From: an uncultured Coriobacteriaceae bacterium
GTDB lineage: Bacteria; Actinomycetota; Coriobacteriia; Coriobacteriales; UMGS124
Direction: 5' to 3'
NCBI GenBank assembly: GCA_902783515.1
Contig: CACZRK010000170.1
Coordinates: 1 to 36,527 of the forward strand
DNA: 36,527 bases
Shown here piece by piece: positions 1-7,922 of this stretch. The number at the start of each line of letters is the position of its first letter. Position 1 is the stretch's first letter. Under the pieces are notes generated by a model that worked only from the letters and a program-made list of their open reading frames with translations, was not told the origin of the DNA and did not search any database. The position numbers and the translations under genes are program-made.

Positions 1-1232
1 GCCAGCGTGTCCGCAGGCACGCCCATTGCCTCGGCAAGTTCTTCGAGCGTGTCTGCCGTGACGTAGGCGTCGGCGTGCGCGGTGATGTTGTTCTGGACCG
101 ACTTGGCTATGCAGCGAGCATCGAACGCCTGCTGGTCGAAGATGACCCACCACTCGCGGTAGCCGGCCGCGATCGCGGCTGCCGCGGCGTCGTGGCTCTG
201 ACCCTCCTGGATAAAGCGCTTGCCGTTGGGCAGCACGAGCACGAGCGGGGCCCAGTAGCCCCACGTCGTCGCGTTGGGGATGTCGCCCATCAGGTTACAG
301 TAGGTGGTTGAGGAGTCCATGCCCATGATCATTGCGCCAGCAGCCGCCGCCATGGCGTGGCCCTCGCCCATGCAGCCGTGCACGAGCTGGCCGTATGGCG
401 AGAAGTCGGGCACGTACTTCGCGACCATCTCGCCGTTGTCGGCGAAACCGCCGGTCGCAAGCACGACGGCGCCGGCCTTGATGTCCACGGCGTTCCCGTC
501 CTCGTCGCGGAAGCGGCAGCCGATCACCGCGCCGTCGGGGGCATCCTTGATGAGCGCCGTTGCACGCAGGCCGTAGTCAAACTCACAGCCCATCCGTTCG
601 AGCTTCGCCTGCAACGGTGCGAGGATGTACTCGTAGCCCGTGCCGATGCCCTCGCCGGGCAGGATGACCGTGGAGGCGAGGCGCGGCATCTCGTCGTCGG
701 TCGGCGGCTCTTGGAACGTGCAACCGAAGTCGTTGATGGCGCTGTCAACGAAGGCGGTGTTGGCGTACGTCTTGCCCTTGACCCAGTCGGGGTACCAGGC
801 GTACTGGTCAAAGCCACCCACGAGCTTGTCCCTGGACGCCTCCCAGTACTGGTCGATCGTCATCTGCTTGCCGGCGCCCAGCTGCAGCTCGGTGCCGTTG
901 GCGAACATGAACCAGCAGGAGAAGGCGGAGTCGCCGCCGAACGTGTCCTTCTTCTCGGCGAAGATGACAGACTTGCCCGCCTTCGCCGGCTCCATGGCGG
1001 CGGCGAGCCCGGAGAGGCCGGTTCCCACAATGAGGACGTCCGCCTCCTTGGTGAAGCTCACGGCGGCGTCGCCCACCGCGACGCCCGCGGTCGCCTCCGC
1101 GGCACCTGCGGTCGCCGTGCCGACGACGCCGGCCGCCGCGCCGCCGGCGACGAGGCAGGTGCCTCCCAGCTTGACGAGGTCCCTGCGCGTGAGCTGGCCG
1201 ATCTCGCGGTCGTGCTGCGTGCTGCTCTGCAT
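1..1232 (-). CDS. FP1: Tat-exported FAD-dependent reductase, C-terminus cut by window edge
   Basis: The first 410 residues are visible; the gene continues past the left edge. The N-terminus has a twin-arginine motif (TRRDLVKLGG, R16-R17) followed by an Ala/Gly-rich hydrophobic stretch, so export by Tat is expected. A dinucleotide-binding fold follows (GTGLSG, residues 70-75) and then the FAD_binding_2 body with a late ATGGF motif, as in the fumarate reductase/urocanate reductase/Cgr2 superfamily. The ATG at 1230-1232 is the only good start before the Tat motif. The substrate is unknown: around the position of the catalytic arginine of classical fumarate reductases the sequence reads VLPNGKRFIQE with no Arg-Gly-x-Gly motif ahead of it. 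It is divergent from LuxR1, its probable regulator. The family call is firm, the substrate unassigned. Confidence 0.9.
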   Translation of the reverse strand, partial: MQSSTQHDREIGQLTRRDLVKLGGTCLVAGGAAAGVVGTATAGAAEATAGVAVGDAAVSFTKEADVLIVGTGLSGLAAAMEPAKAGKSVIFAEKKDTFGGDSAFSCWFMFANGTELQLGAGKQMTIDQYWEASRDKLVGGFDQYAWYPDWVKGKTYANTAFVDSAINDFGCTFQEPPTDDEMPRLASTVILPGEGIGTGYEYILAPLQAKLERMGCEFDYGLRATALIKDAPDGAVIGCRFRDEDGNAVDIKAGAVVLATGGFADNGEMVAKYVPDFSPYGQLVHGCMGEGHAMAAAAGAMIMGMDSSTTYCNLMGDIPNATTWGYWAPLVLVLPNGKRFIQEGQSHDAAAAAIAAGYREWWVIFDQQAFDARCIAKSVQNNITAHADAYVTADTLEELAEAMGVPADTL

Positions 1233-1266
1233 GATGTCCCCAATCCCCCGGTCTTGACCTGTGCGT

Positions 1267-1306
1267 GTTGCGGCCCGCCGGCGCGATGTGGCGCCGGGCG
1301 CCGCAA
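1267..1306 (-). promoter_or_regulatory. Hairpin in the probable FP1 leader
   Basis: GTTGCGGC and a CCGGCGC-type inner arm pair with their complements around a GATGTG loop, with a small internal mismatch. It lies 35 bases upstream of the FP1 start, so it would fall in the 5' untranslated RNA if the TATGAT box at 1374-1379 is the promoter. It could affect mRNA stability or translation; the function is inferred. Confidence 0.35.
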
Positions 1307-1361
1307 CGAGTCCGCGCGTCGTGTTCTCGCGCGGTTCCTCCCCGACGTCCGACGGGCGTCG

Positions 1362-1379
1362 ACGGCATGCCGTATCATA
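1362..1379 (-). promoter_or_regulatory. Candidate FP1 promoter with palindromic operator
   Basis: Read on the minus strand, a TATGAT hexamer (1379-1374) is followed at once by the perfect palindrome ACGGCATGCCGT (1373-1362). At a 17-bp spacing upstream there is no recognisable -35 box, as expected of an activator-dependent promoter. The core CGGCATGCCG recurs upstream of FP3. Confidence 0.4.
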
Positions 1380-1540
1380 GGGACCACCGCCGCGCAGTAC
1401 CTCACCGACATTCAATGAGACGCGCTGTTATCGCAGGTACAGAGGTAAAAACGGAACTCGTCTACACCACGGGCCACACGGTGTTCCGGCGGGGTGCGAC
1501 GGCTGCGGGGAATTCACGGACGATCGCGGGAGGGTGCGAC

Positions 1541-3199
1541 ATGCCATTGCGGCTCACGGGGACGGACGCTCGTTGCCTGAATCTCGCTGGTTCGCGCACC
1601 GCGCCGCTCGCCGTCGAGCCTCTCGGGCGCGGGCGGGCGGCGCTGCTCGTCATTGGATACGGCTGCTACCATGCCGCGAGCTCTGCCGGCTACCTGTCGG
1701 CGATGGGAACGGTGGAGTCGAGCGTGGGATTCGTCTCGTCGCTGGCGTTCATGATCGCGAACTGCGCTGCCGGCATCGTCGCGCCGACGCTGGTTGCGCT
1801 GTGCGCGGCTCATTTCGCGCGGCGTCCGAACCGCATGCTTTCCGGTATGGGTCACGTGCTCCTACTTGTGGCTGTCCTGGTCGGCGCGTTCCCTCTGAGT
1901 GTTGCTCCCGATGGAGTCCGCGTCGCGCTCGGCGTCATGCGCGGGGTCGGCGCGTCCCTCGCCGCCATCGCGTGGGTCGCCCTGTACGTCGCTCATGCAC
2001 GCGAGCGGCTGCTCCCGCTCTTCCTGACGATGTTCGCGCTTGATGGCGCCCTGGGAATCGTCTTGGGGGCGCTGCCGCCGGGCGCGGTCCGAGGTGCCGC
2101 CGTCGGGGCTCTGCTTGCCGTCTCGTGCGGATGCGCTCTTGCTCTGCCGTCGTCGCCGCGCTCGCGGCCATCGTCGCGCCCGCGGTCGCGAGCGACGGGC
2201 CGCGCTGTCCGCGACCTGCTCGCCGACGCGTCCGTTCGTCGTCTCGCCAGCGCCTGGCTCTGCTTCCTCGTCGCGCATTTCATCGTGGGGCTCGTGAACA
2301 CGGCAGTGTTTACCTCGGGCCTCACGGCTGCGCTCGCAAGCGTGAACGTCAGCCTTGCCATTCTCGGCGCGACCGTGCTCGTGGCCGTCGCGTCGCTGCC
2401 CGCCCATCGCGCGCCCAACCCCGAGGCGACGTTCGTGGTCGCGATGCCGATCATGCTCGTCGTGTTCACCCTCATGTCGTTCATGACGGATCGGCTCGGA
2501 GCCGTTGCGGGCTATGCGGTCGTCGGGAGCTATGAGGCCATGGCGATGTGCTTCTCGATTTTCTTTGTCGCGTTCCTGCGTGACGGCGAACACGACGTGT
2601 ATCTCTGCGATGGGATCATGGCTGCCGTCTCGAACGCCACGCTGCTGCTCGGCCTCGTAATGGGCGCGTGGCTGAATGCGCTGTGCAGCAGAAGCGGCGT
2701 GCCGCTGCTGACGCTGCTGGCGTTCGCGGCCATCTACCCCGTCGGCATCGCCCTGCTCCTGCTGCAGCGCAGCCGCATTCGCGACCGTGAGCGTGTCGAG
2801 CGAGAACGCCTCGTGAGCGAGATGCGCGAGGAGCAGGCGCGGCATGTCGACGAGGCCGTGCGCCAGTCCACTCGGGTCCTTCGCGAGCGCGGCGTCGACG
2901 CGTTCGCGTCGCGCCATGGCCTTACGCGTCGTGAGACGCAGGTGTGTGACCTGCTGACGCGCGGATATACGGCGAAGTCGGTCGCCGAGACACTCGGCGT
3001 GACTGACAACACCGCCTGGACGCACATCCGCAGCGTCTACCTCAAGTGCGGCGTCTCCGGACGGCAGGCGCTGATTGGCGCGTTCGAGGGGTTCATGGGC
3101 GACGATGGTGCGCCAACGACGTCCGACGGCCCGGCGGTTCTTGGGGCGTCGAGCAAACGCGGGACGTCCGGTGACGCCGACGGCGGCGCCCCCAGGTGA
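1541..3199 (+). CDS. LuxR1: membrane-embedded LuxR-type transcriptional regulator
   Basis: A 552-residue protein with about 400 residues of successive hydrophobic segments (roughly ten to twelve predicted membrane helices), then a charged linker rich in Arg/Glu and a C-terminal LuxR/GerE helix-turn-helix from about residue 461 (LTRRETQVCDLLTRG, then VTDNTAWTHIRSVYLKCGV). The start at 1541 is chosen because GGGAGGG lies six bases upstream; an open frame continues upstream without such a site. The recognition helix is unusual: the common TVK(T/A)H is TAWTH. About 30 residues of Ser/Gly/Asp-rich tail follow the HTH. It is divergent from FP1 and probably senses a ligand in or through the membrane and controls FP1. 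No receiver or PAS domain is seen, so this is a one-component regulator. Confidence 0.88.
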   Translation: MPLRLTGTDARCLNLAGSRTAPLAVEPLGRGRAALLVIGYGCYHAASSAGYLSAMGTVESSVGFVSSLAFMIANCAAGIVAPTLVALCAAHFARRPNRMLSGMGHVLLLVAVLVGAFPLSVAPDGVRVALGVMRGVGASLAAIAWVALYVAHARERLLPLFLTMFALDGALGIVLGALPPGAVRGAAVGALLAVSCGCALALPSSPRSRPSSRPRSRATGRAVRDLLADASVRRLASAWLCFLVAHFIVGLVNTAVFTSGLTAALASVNVSLAILGATVLVAVASLPAHRAPNPEATFVVAMPIMLVVFTLMSFMTDRLGAVAGYAVVGSYEAMAMCFSIFFVAFLRDGEHDVYLCDGIMAAVSNATLLLGLVMGAWLNALCSRSGVPLLTLLAFAAIYPVGIALLLLQRSRIRDRERVERERLVSEMREEQARHVDEAVRQSTRVLRERGVDAFASRHGLTRRETQVCDLLTRGYTAKSVAETLGVTDNTAWTHIRSVYLKCGVSGRQALIGAFEGFMGDDGAPTTSDGPAVLGASSKRGTSGDADGGAPR

Positions 3200-3253
3200 C
3201 GGTGGGCCGTCGCGAGCGACTAGCATGTGGTTGGCCCACGGGGCGGTCGTTCG

Positions 3254-3535
3254 TCAACCCCTGCGCACCTCGTCCACCATCGCGAACAGCTCGTTGCGCG
3301 TGTGGATGCCGAGCTTCTGGTAGACGTGGCGCACATGCGCCTTGGCAGTGCCGTTTGCCACACAGAGCTCGCGCTGGATGTCGCTCGCCGTCATGTGCCG
3401 CGCGAGGGGCAGCAACACCTCTTCCTCACGTCGCGAGAGGTTGTGAGAGATGCGCTGTCTGTCGGCGGACGATGACGAGATTGCGATGGAATCCTGTCGG
3501 TGATACAGCGAAATACGCGCAACGCTCTCGTCTCG
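3254..3535 (-). pseudogene. Remnant of a LuxR-type regulator (HTH only)
   Basis: The minus strand encodes a complete C-terminal LuxR HTH (LSRREEEVLLPLARHMTASD, then VANGTAKAHVRHVYQKLGIH) with a linker of about 30 residues before it and a proper TGA stop at 3254-3256. The frame is closed by TGA at 3536-3538, no ATG lies between, and none of the membrane domain is present. It is therefore the 3' end of a decayed gene. Its reductase partner is not identifiable here. Confidence 0.75.
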
Positions 3536-3617
3536 TCAGACGATTCTGATGAGACAAGAGCTCTTGCCACTGTCGCGGTCTATCCCCGTTAAGGTCTTGC
3601 GACGGGGGGTCACGCAT

Positions 3618-3872
3618 CTACGTGGTGCAGACGAGTTCCTTTGCCTTGGCGACCCTGTGTTTCACCTCGATCGAGTCAATGCGGAATTCGTTGTTGCTGA
3701 AGAGACGGTAGTTTTGGAAGGCGTCATAGCGCGGGCACGCCCAAGTCTTTTGGTCGTGCGGGTCGATCTGGAATATCTCCCCACAGCCGAGGCATCGGAC
3801 TCTCATGGGAACGCGTTCGATGCTCACTTTGGAATCTGTTGCGACGGTGTAGCATGCGAGAAACTTAAACAT
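3618..3872 (-). CDS. Small protein with possible zinc-ribbon cysteines
   Basis: An 84-residue frame; an internal ATG gives a 62-residue form starting MRVRCLGCGEIFQ. It has a CxxC pair, then HDQKTWAC about 17 residues later, resembling half or most of a zinc ribbon, and a charged C-terminal half. I do not recognise a family. Neither start has a good Shine-Dalgarno site, and the first lies directly against an AT-rich block that could hold its promoter. It may be a real small gene or a remnant at the edge of the lower-GC segment. Confidence 0.4.
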   Translation of the reverse strand: MFKFLACYTVATDSKVSIERVPMRVRCLGCGEIFQIDPHDQKTWACPRYDAFQNYRLFSNNEFRIDSIEVKHRVAKAKELVCTT

Positions 3873-4224
3873 ATATTATATATTGATCAATTATATCGCT
3901 AATATAACTACTGATGATATATTCTGCGATAACACGGACTATGTCATAACTATGGCTGCATTCTTCGAGCGCACTGTCCACTATATTGCGCACGAGAGCC
4001 ATCTCGTGCATCGAACGGACCCCTCTCAGCCTCTTTGCGCCAAGTTTGTCGTCAGCGCACCGAGTGTTGTTAGATCAGTCCACGCCCGAACCGATACGCC
4101 GCCTTCATGTTGCCGTCGTCCAAGAAGTCCTGAGGGAGGTGACATTCTCGTTGAGTCAAATACGTTGTCAACACGAGGCGTCTTCAGCTACGCTCGCAAG
4201 CTGGAGTGACTTGTTGCCAAGCTA
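3873..4224. other. AT-rich intergenic region upstream of the merR gene
   Basis: No gene is supported in these 352 bases. The first part is strikingly AT-rich: by my count 15 of 70 bases at 3861-3930 are G or C. It contains the perfect palindrome ATTGATCAAT (3882-3891). The composition returns toward normal after about 3960. It could be a promoter zone or the scar of an insertion. Confidence 0.6.
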
Positions 4225-5124
4225 ATGGGGGCGCGTATGGGAAATGCTACGCAATCGCCATCGGAGAGTGCTCGCAATAAGACCTACACGATCGGGGCGC
4301 TCCAAGAGACATTTGGTGTTTCTCGGAACACGTTGCTGTATTACGAGAAAGCAGGCATTGTCACGCCAGCGGTCGATTCCAACAACGGTTACCGAACATA
4401 TACCAATGACGATGTCTTTCGTCTATTTGAGAGCGTGGCCATGCGCAATGTGGGCCTAACGCTCGACGAATCGCGGGAGCTACTTGCGAGCTCAAGTATC
4501 AGTGCCGCAGATCGCCTTGATCGCTGCCTCGATATGTCACATCGTATGCGCAGTTGGCATGAAGCTGCCGAAGAAACTCTAGATGATGTTCGTGCGGTAG
4601 CTCGCGGCGAGAACGATGCTTGTCTTGCGCGTCTTGTTAGCGCGCCACGATGGTACCTCTATTTAACGGATGCTGAAACTGGATATGAAAATTTTTGCTC
4701 GAACAAGTCTCTAGATATCCTTCTTAGAAATTATCCTGTATCTTGTCCAGCAATCCTAATTGATGACGATTTTAATACACATGAGCATATCCAGCCGCGC
4801 TGGGGAAGGGCGATTGAGTCCGATCGTGCGGGCTTATTGCCCGAACCAGTTGACGTGGACGCATCAGATGCGGAGCTCGGTGGATGCTCGTGTGTCACGC
4901 TCGCATATGTGACGCGCTGCGCCGATGTGCCCGGCTTTGACCCAGATTATGAAGTTCGCGATTGCGTGCATGCGTTTATTAAGAAATATGGGCTATGCAT
5001 AGACGAAGACAAGCGGGCATTCGCTGTTAACGCATTTCCGGTGCACGGATTCTTTTTTTCGCGCCTATTCGTCCCCGTGCGTGCCCATACCATTCGCGGT
5101 AAGTTCGCGACGCGATGCATTTAA
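4225..5124 (+). CDS. MerR-family transcriptional regulator
   Basis: A 299-residue protein with an N-terminal MerR winged helix (TYTIGALQETFGVSRNTLLY then YEKAGIV, GYRTYTNDDVFRLF), a helical linker, and a C-terminal effector region of about 180 residues ending in hydrophobic/aromatic segments. That region could be a GyrI-like small-molecule domain but I cannot confirm it. An alternative start at 4237 is preceded by GGGGG five bases upstream and gives 295 residues, and is at least as likely. It lies 184 bases upstream of FP2 on the same strand and is the obvious candidate regulator. MerR proteins normally bind a dyad within an overlong promoter spacer, and dyads occur in the gap. Its base composition is lower in GC than the flanking pairs. 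Confidence 0.85.
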   Translation: MGARMGNATQSPSESARNKTYTIGALQETFGVSRNTLLYYEKAGIVTPAVDSNNGYRTYTNDDVFRLFESVAMRNVGLTLDESRELLASSSISAADRLDRCLDMSHRMRSWHEAAEETLDDVRAVARGENDACLARLVSAPRWYLYLTDAETGYENFCSNKSLDILLRNYPVSCPAILIDDDFNTHEHIQPRWGRAIESDRAGLLPEPVDVDASDAELGGCSCVTLAYVTRCADVPGFDPDYEVRDCVHAFIKKYGLCIDEDKRAFAVNAFPVHGFFFSRLFVPVRAHTIRGKFATRCI

Positions 5125-5176
5125 GTTGGCAAATTTTCTTGATCGTTTGGTCTTCAGACGTGAACCCAACAACTCT

Positions 5177-5264
5177 GGTCAAGTCAACCCACGTTGACCT
5201 GCAATCCGTAGTCATCTCATAGTCGGGGCAATCACGGTGCGAGACGCAACGCGTCATTGCGTTG
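5177..5264 (+). promoter_or_regulatory. Two dyads between merR and FP2
   Basis: The first dyad is GGTCAA (5177-5182) with TTGACC (5194-5199). The second is CAACGC (5247-5252) with GCGTTG (5259-5264). Either could bind the MerR protein. I cannot see an unambiguous -35/-10 pair with a 19-20 bp spacer, so the operator assignment is tentative. Confidence 0.35.
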
Positions 5265-5308
5265 GCTCGTGATGATCTGTGACTGCACGCTTCGACAAGG
5301 AGGATGCT

Positions 5309-6883
5309 ATGTCTGAGATTACACGTCGCGGGTTTCTTTCGGGCATGGGGACGGCCGCCGCAGTGATGGGGACGAGCAGCGTTGCACTTGCGTCACAACC
5401 CAAGTCGTCGCGGTCGTCGGCAGCTAAGGACTTCGACGAGACATATGACGTTGTTGTCATTGGGGATGGGTTTGCTGGCAATACCGCCGCTCTGTTTGCC
5501 GCGAAGGCCGGTGCAAAGGTTCTCATCCTCGAGAAGGCTGATGAGGGCGCTCGCGGAGGAAACTCACGTGTCTGCGGTCAGATGATGCTATATGCGCATG
5601 ACTATGATGCATGTGTTAAGTACCTTACCGCGCTACAGGGTGAGATGAATCATGATGATGAATATATTTCAGCATATGCTGATGGCATAACCAATCTAAA
5701 GGATATCCTCTCAGAATTCGGTATTGATAACCCAGTAGAGTGGCATGCCCTCATTGAGGACAACGAAGAGACGGCCAAGAAGACGGGCATCAAGATGCTC
5801 GCGGGCATTATGGCTCCGGAGTATCCGGAGTTCCCAGGATCCGATCAGATGGACGCCATGTGTGCGCACGAAGGGGTCTTTGACTCATATTTCTACCAGA
5901 CGGTTGCTCAGACGGTTGACTCCCTGGAAAACGTGACCGTCGCGTTTCAAACGCCGGCGAAGCATCTTATCCAAGATCCTGAAACGAAGGCGATAGTGGG
6001 CGTCATCGCCGAGAGAGATGGGGCTGAAGTTCGCTACGGCGCCACGTCCGGCGTCGTTATGGCTTGCGGTGGATTTGAATGCAACAAGGACATGATTGAG
6101 AACTTCATCGGCTGCTCCTATATCGGTCATGTAGGCGGTGACTACAACACTGGGGATGGCATCAAGATGGCCCAGGAGGTAGGAGCCGACTTCTGGCATC
6201 TCACCAGCTACGAGGGCGGCGGACTGGTCGGTGGCCTGTCTTGGAGGGTGCCCGAGGGAGACCGTGCGCCGTTTATTCTGGGGTTCGGATCAGTCAAGAA
6301 GGGTGCCATCTTCATCGTCGCCGATGACGGGACGCGCTATTTCAACGAGGTTCAAACTTCACGTCACGGCAAGATTAACTTCCATGGTATTTATCGCGCC
6401 CCGAACACCTCTATTCATCCGTGGATGATCTTCGATCAGTCCCAGTATGACGCCTTCGATCAGAAGGGCGGTATCCTCCCTGACGACGCGAGCATCATTG
6501 TTACGGGAGAGACCATAGAAGAGATCGCGGAGAAGACAGGCATAGATCCCGAGAAGCTTGCCGATACCTATGCGCGCTTTAATGAGTATGCACAGACAGG
6601 CGAGGACAGGGACTACGGCCGTGCGGCCGAAAGCATGGCGCCCTTTGAGGGAACGATCTACGCCATTCCGCTCATCCATGTGATGTTGAACACTCAGGGC
6701 GGTGCACGTCGGAATGCAAAGGCTCAGGTGCTCGATCCAGACGGCAACCCGATTCCCAATCTGTACAGCGCCGGAGAGTTCGGCGGCGTTGCGAGCTTCT
6801 ATTACAACGGCGGTGGCAATGTCGCTGAGTGCCTGACCTTCGGCAAGATTGCCGGCACGAATGCGGCTGGCGGGGACAAGTAG
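5309..6883 (+). CDS. FP2: Tat-exported FAD-dependent reductase behind a MerR regulator
   Basis: A 524-residue flavoprotein. The start at 5309 follows AAGGAGG (5297-5303) by five bases. The Tat motif is ITRRGFLSG (R6-R7), and a variant FAD fingerprint GDGFAG lies at residues 52-57. The body shows NTGDGI and the C-terminal GGGNVAECLTFGKIAGTNA block that closes the FAD site. There is no FMN_bind domain and no haem motif, so it needs an external electron donor. It resembles FP6 most (NTGDGI, N-T-x-GG-x-x-x-NAK, SAGEF/TAGEI). The fumarate-reductase pattern Arg-Gly-x-Gly-Ala-Ile is replaced by SVKKGAI, and the H-x-T-x-GG and R-x-GGNA patterns are missing. Residues about 111-140 are encoded by DNA of only 33% G+C (30 of 90 bases). 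The substrate is unknown. Confidence 0.9.
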   Translation: MSEITRRGFLSGMGTAAAVMGTSSVALASQPKSSRSSAAKDFDETYDVVVIGDGFAGNTAALFAAKAGAKVLILEKADEGARGGNSRVCGQMMLYAHDYDACVKYLTALQGEMNHDDEYISAYADGITNLKDILSEFGIDNPVEWHALIEDNEETAKKTGIKMLAGIMAPEYPEFPGSDQMDAMCAHEGVFDSYFYQTVAQTVDSLENVTVAFQTPAKHLIQDPETKAIVGVIAERDGAEVRYGATSGVVMACGGFECNKDMIENFIGCSYIGHVGGDYNTGDGIKMAQEVGADFWHLTSYEGGGLVGGLSWRVPEGDRAPFILGFGSVKKGAIFIVADDGTRYFNEVQTSRHGKINFHGIYRAPNTSIHPWMIFDQSQYDAFDQKGGILPDDASIIVTGETIEEIAEKTGIDPEKLADTYARFNEYAQTGEDRDYGRAAESMAPFEGTIYAIPLIHVMLNTQGGARRNAKAQVLDPDGNPIPNLYSAGEFGGVASFYYNGGGNVAECLTFGKIAGTNAAGGDK

Positions 6884-6963
6884 GCCGCGGAAGAGCTTCA
6901 TTACTTGGCAAGTGTTACTACGTAAAAGATGAAATGAACTAAGCAATATTTAGGAAATACTGT

Positions 6964-6997
6964 GGCCCGGCGTGCTCATGAGGTGAGACGCCGGGCC
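6964..6997 (+). terminator. Probable FP2 terminator hairpin
   Basis: GGCCCGGCGT (6964-6973) pairs perfectly with ACGCCGGGCC (6988-6997) around a 14-base loop, 80 bases after the FP2 stop. It is followed by CAATTC rather than a T-run, so intrinsic termination would be weak or factor-assisted. Confidence 0.5.
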
Positions 6998-7137
6998 CAA
7001 TTCACAGGACTGGGATTGCACGCCGCCGTTTCAGGGCGTTTCGCCACGACCCGAGCTATCGACCTTTCCAATCCGGCCGGCACTATGTTACCCGTGGCGG
7101 CGCTGACATCGCATGCTGCCTTTATCGATGCGCGATA

Positions 7138-7861
7138 CTATTTTGCAAGGTAATCCGATGCGCTCAGTGCTGCAATTCGACCAGAGTTAATTGCCCATGA
7201 AGCGCCGGATCCGGCGGCGATGCCAGCATCGTATACGTCGCCATAGAAGCCACCCGTATCTCAACCGCCTGCAAAAAGGCCGGGAATGACCATATCATCG
7301 GCTGTGAGCACGTTTGTGAGCGCGTTCACCTTCAGGCCACCGCAAGTCGTGAAGTATGCGTCCTGGCAGTCGAATGCGTAGTACGGGCCATCATCATCGG
7401 TCATGGCGATCATGTAGTCGCTCGGCGTGTGGAAGTCCTCGTCAAAGCCCTCATCGCAGAAGCCGTTGTACTTCTCGAATGTTGCCTGCAACGCATCCGC
7501 GTCAAGTCCGGAAGCCGCGGCGAGATCGGCAATGGTGTCGGCCTTTACGGCGTGACCATTACCGGATGCGAGGAGCCCCTCGACCTCTTCCTTTAGGCCC
7601 GTGAGCTTCTGTCCGGCTGCGACCCAGACCCCGATGCCCGTCAGAGCACCGTCGCCCGTCTCAAACCGATCAAGCAAGGCCTGGGTGAAAATCGCCCATA
7701 CCTTTTTTTGCTTGCGCATGGCGCAGCCCGCGAACGGGAAGTTCTTGAGAAACATGTCCTTGCAAATGCAGCGACGCTGCACATAATGGCTTTACCCATT
7801 CAGAACCTCTGGGCATTGAGCCGTAGAACATCATGGTGCCCGCCCCCACGTCAGCGATAGA
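7138..7861 (-). pseudogene. Decayed flavoprotein reductase (frameshift plus in-frame TGA)
   Basis: Only the C-terminal half of an FP-type reductase is left. Reading on the minus strand, a segment GAGTMMFYGSMPRGSEWVKP (about 7800-7840) is in one frame, then the match continues in another frame (FLKNFPFAGCAMRKQKKVWA onward) to DMVIPGLFAGG. There a TGA (7261-7263) interrupts, and the same frame resumes with DTGGFYGDVYDAG and a normal C-terminus (SGRIAALSASDYLAK) ending at TAG 7138-7140. The Tat signal and the Rossmann fold are absent. It lies directly downstream of LuxR2 on the same strand. Confidence 0.8.
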
Positions 7862-7922
7862 TCATTAATCTGTGGCGCTTGGGAATTTGGTCGGCATGCC
7901 AGCGCTGGCCTTGATGACGCGA

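Larger units (their letters stand above)
1233..1540. other. FP1/LuxR1 divergent intergenic region
   Basis: These 308 bases separate the two divergent starts and must hold both promoters. They contain an imperfect hairpin (1267-1306) and a perfect 12-bp palindrome beside a TATGAT box (1362-1379). A ribosome-binding site for LuxR1 (GGGAGGG) lies at 1528-1534. No gene is seen here. Confidence 0.7.

Noticed and set aside
1862..3226. A 454-codon minus-strand frame opposite LuxR1
   Set aside because: Arg/His/Glu-rich shadow of the membrane regulator; no family features.
7261..7263. In-frame TGA in the reductase remnant as a selenocysteine codon
   Set aside because: The same gene is also frameshifted and lacks its N-terminal half, and I see no convincing SECIS-like hairpin just after the TGA. 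A nonsense mutation in a pseudogene is simpler.
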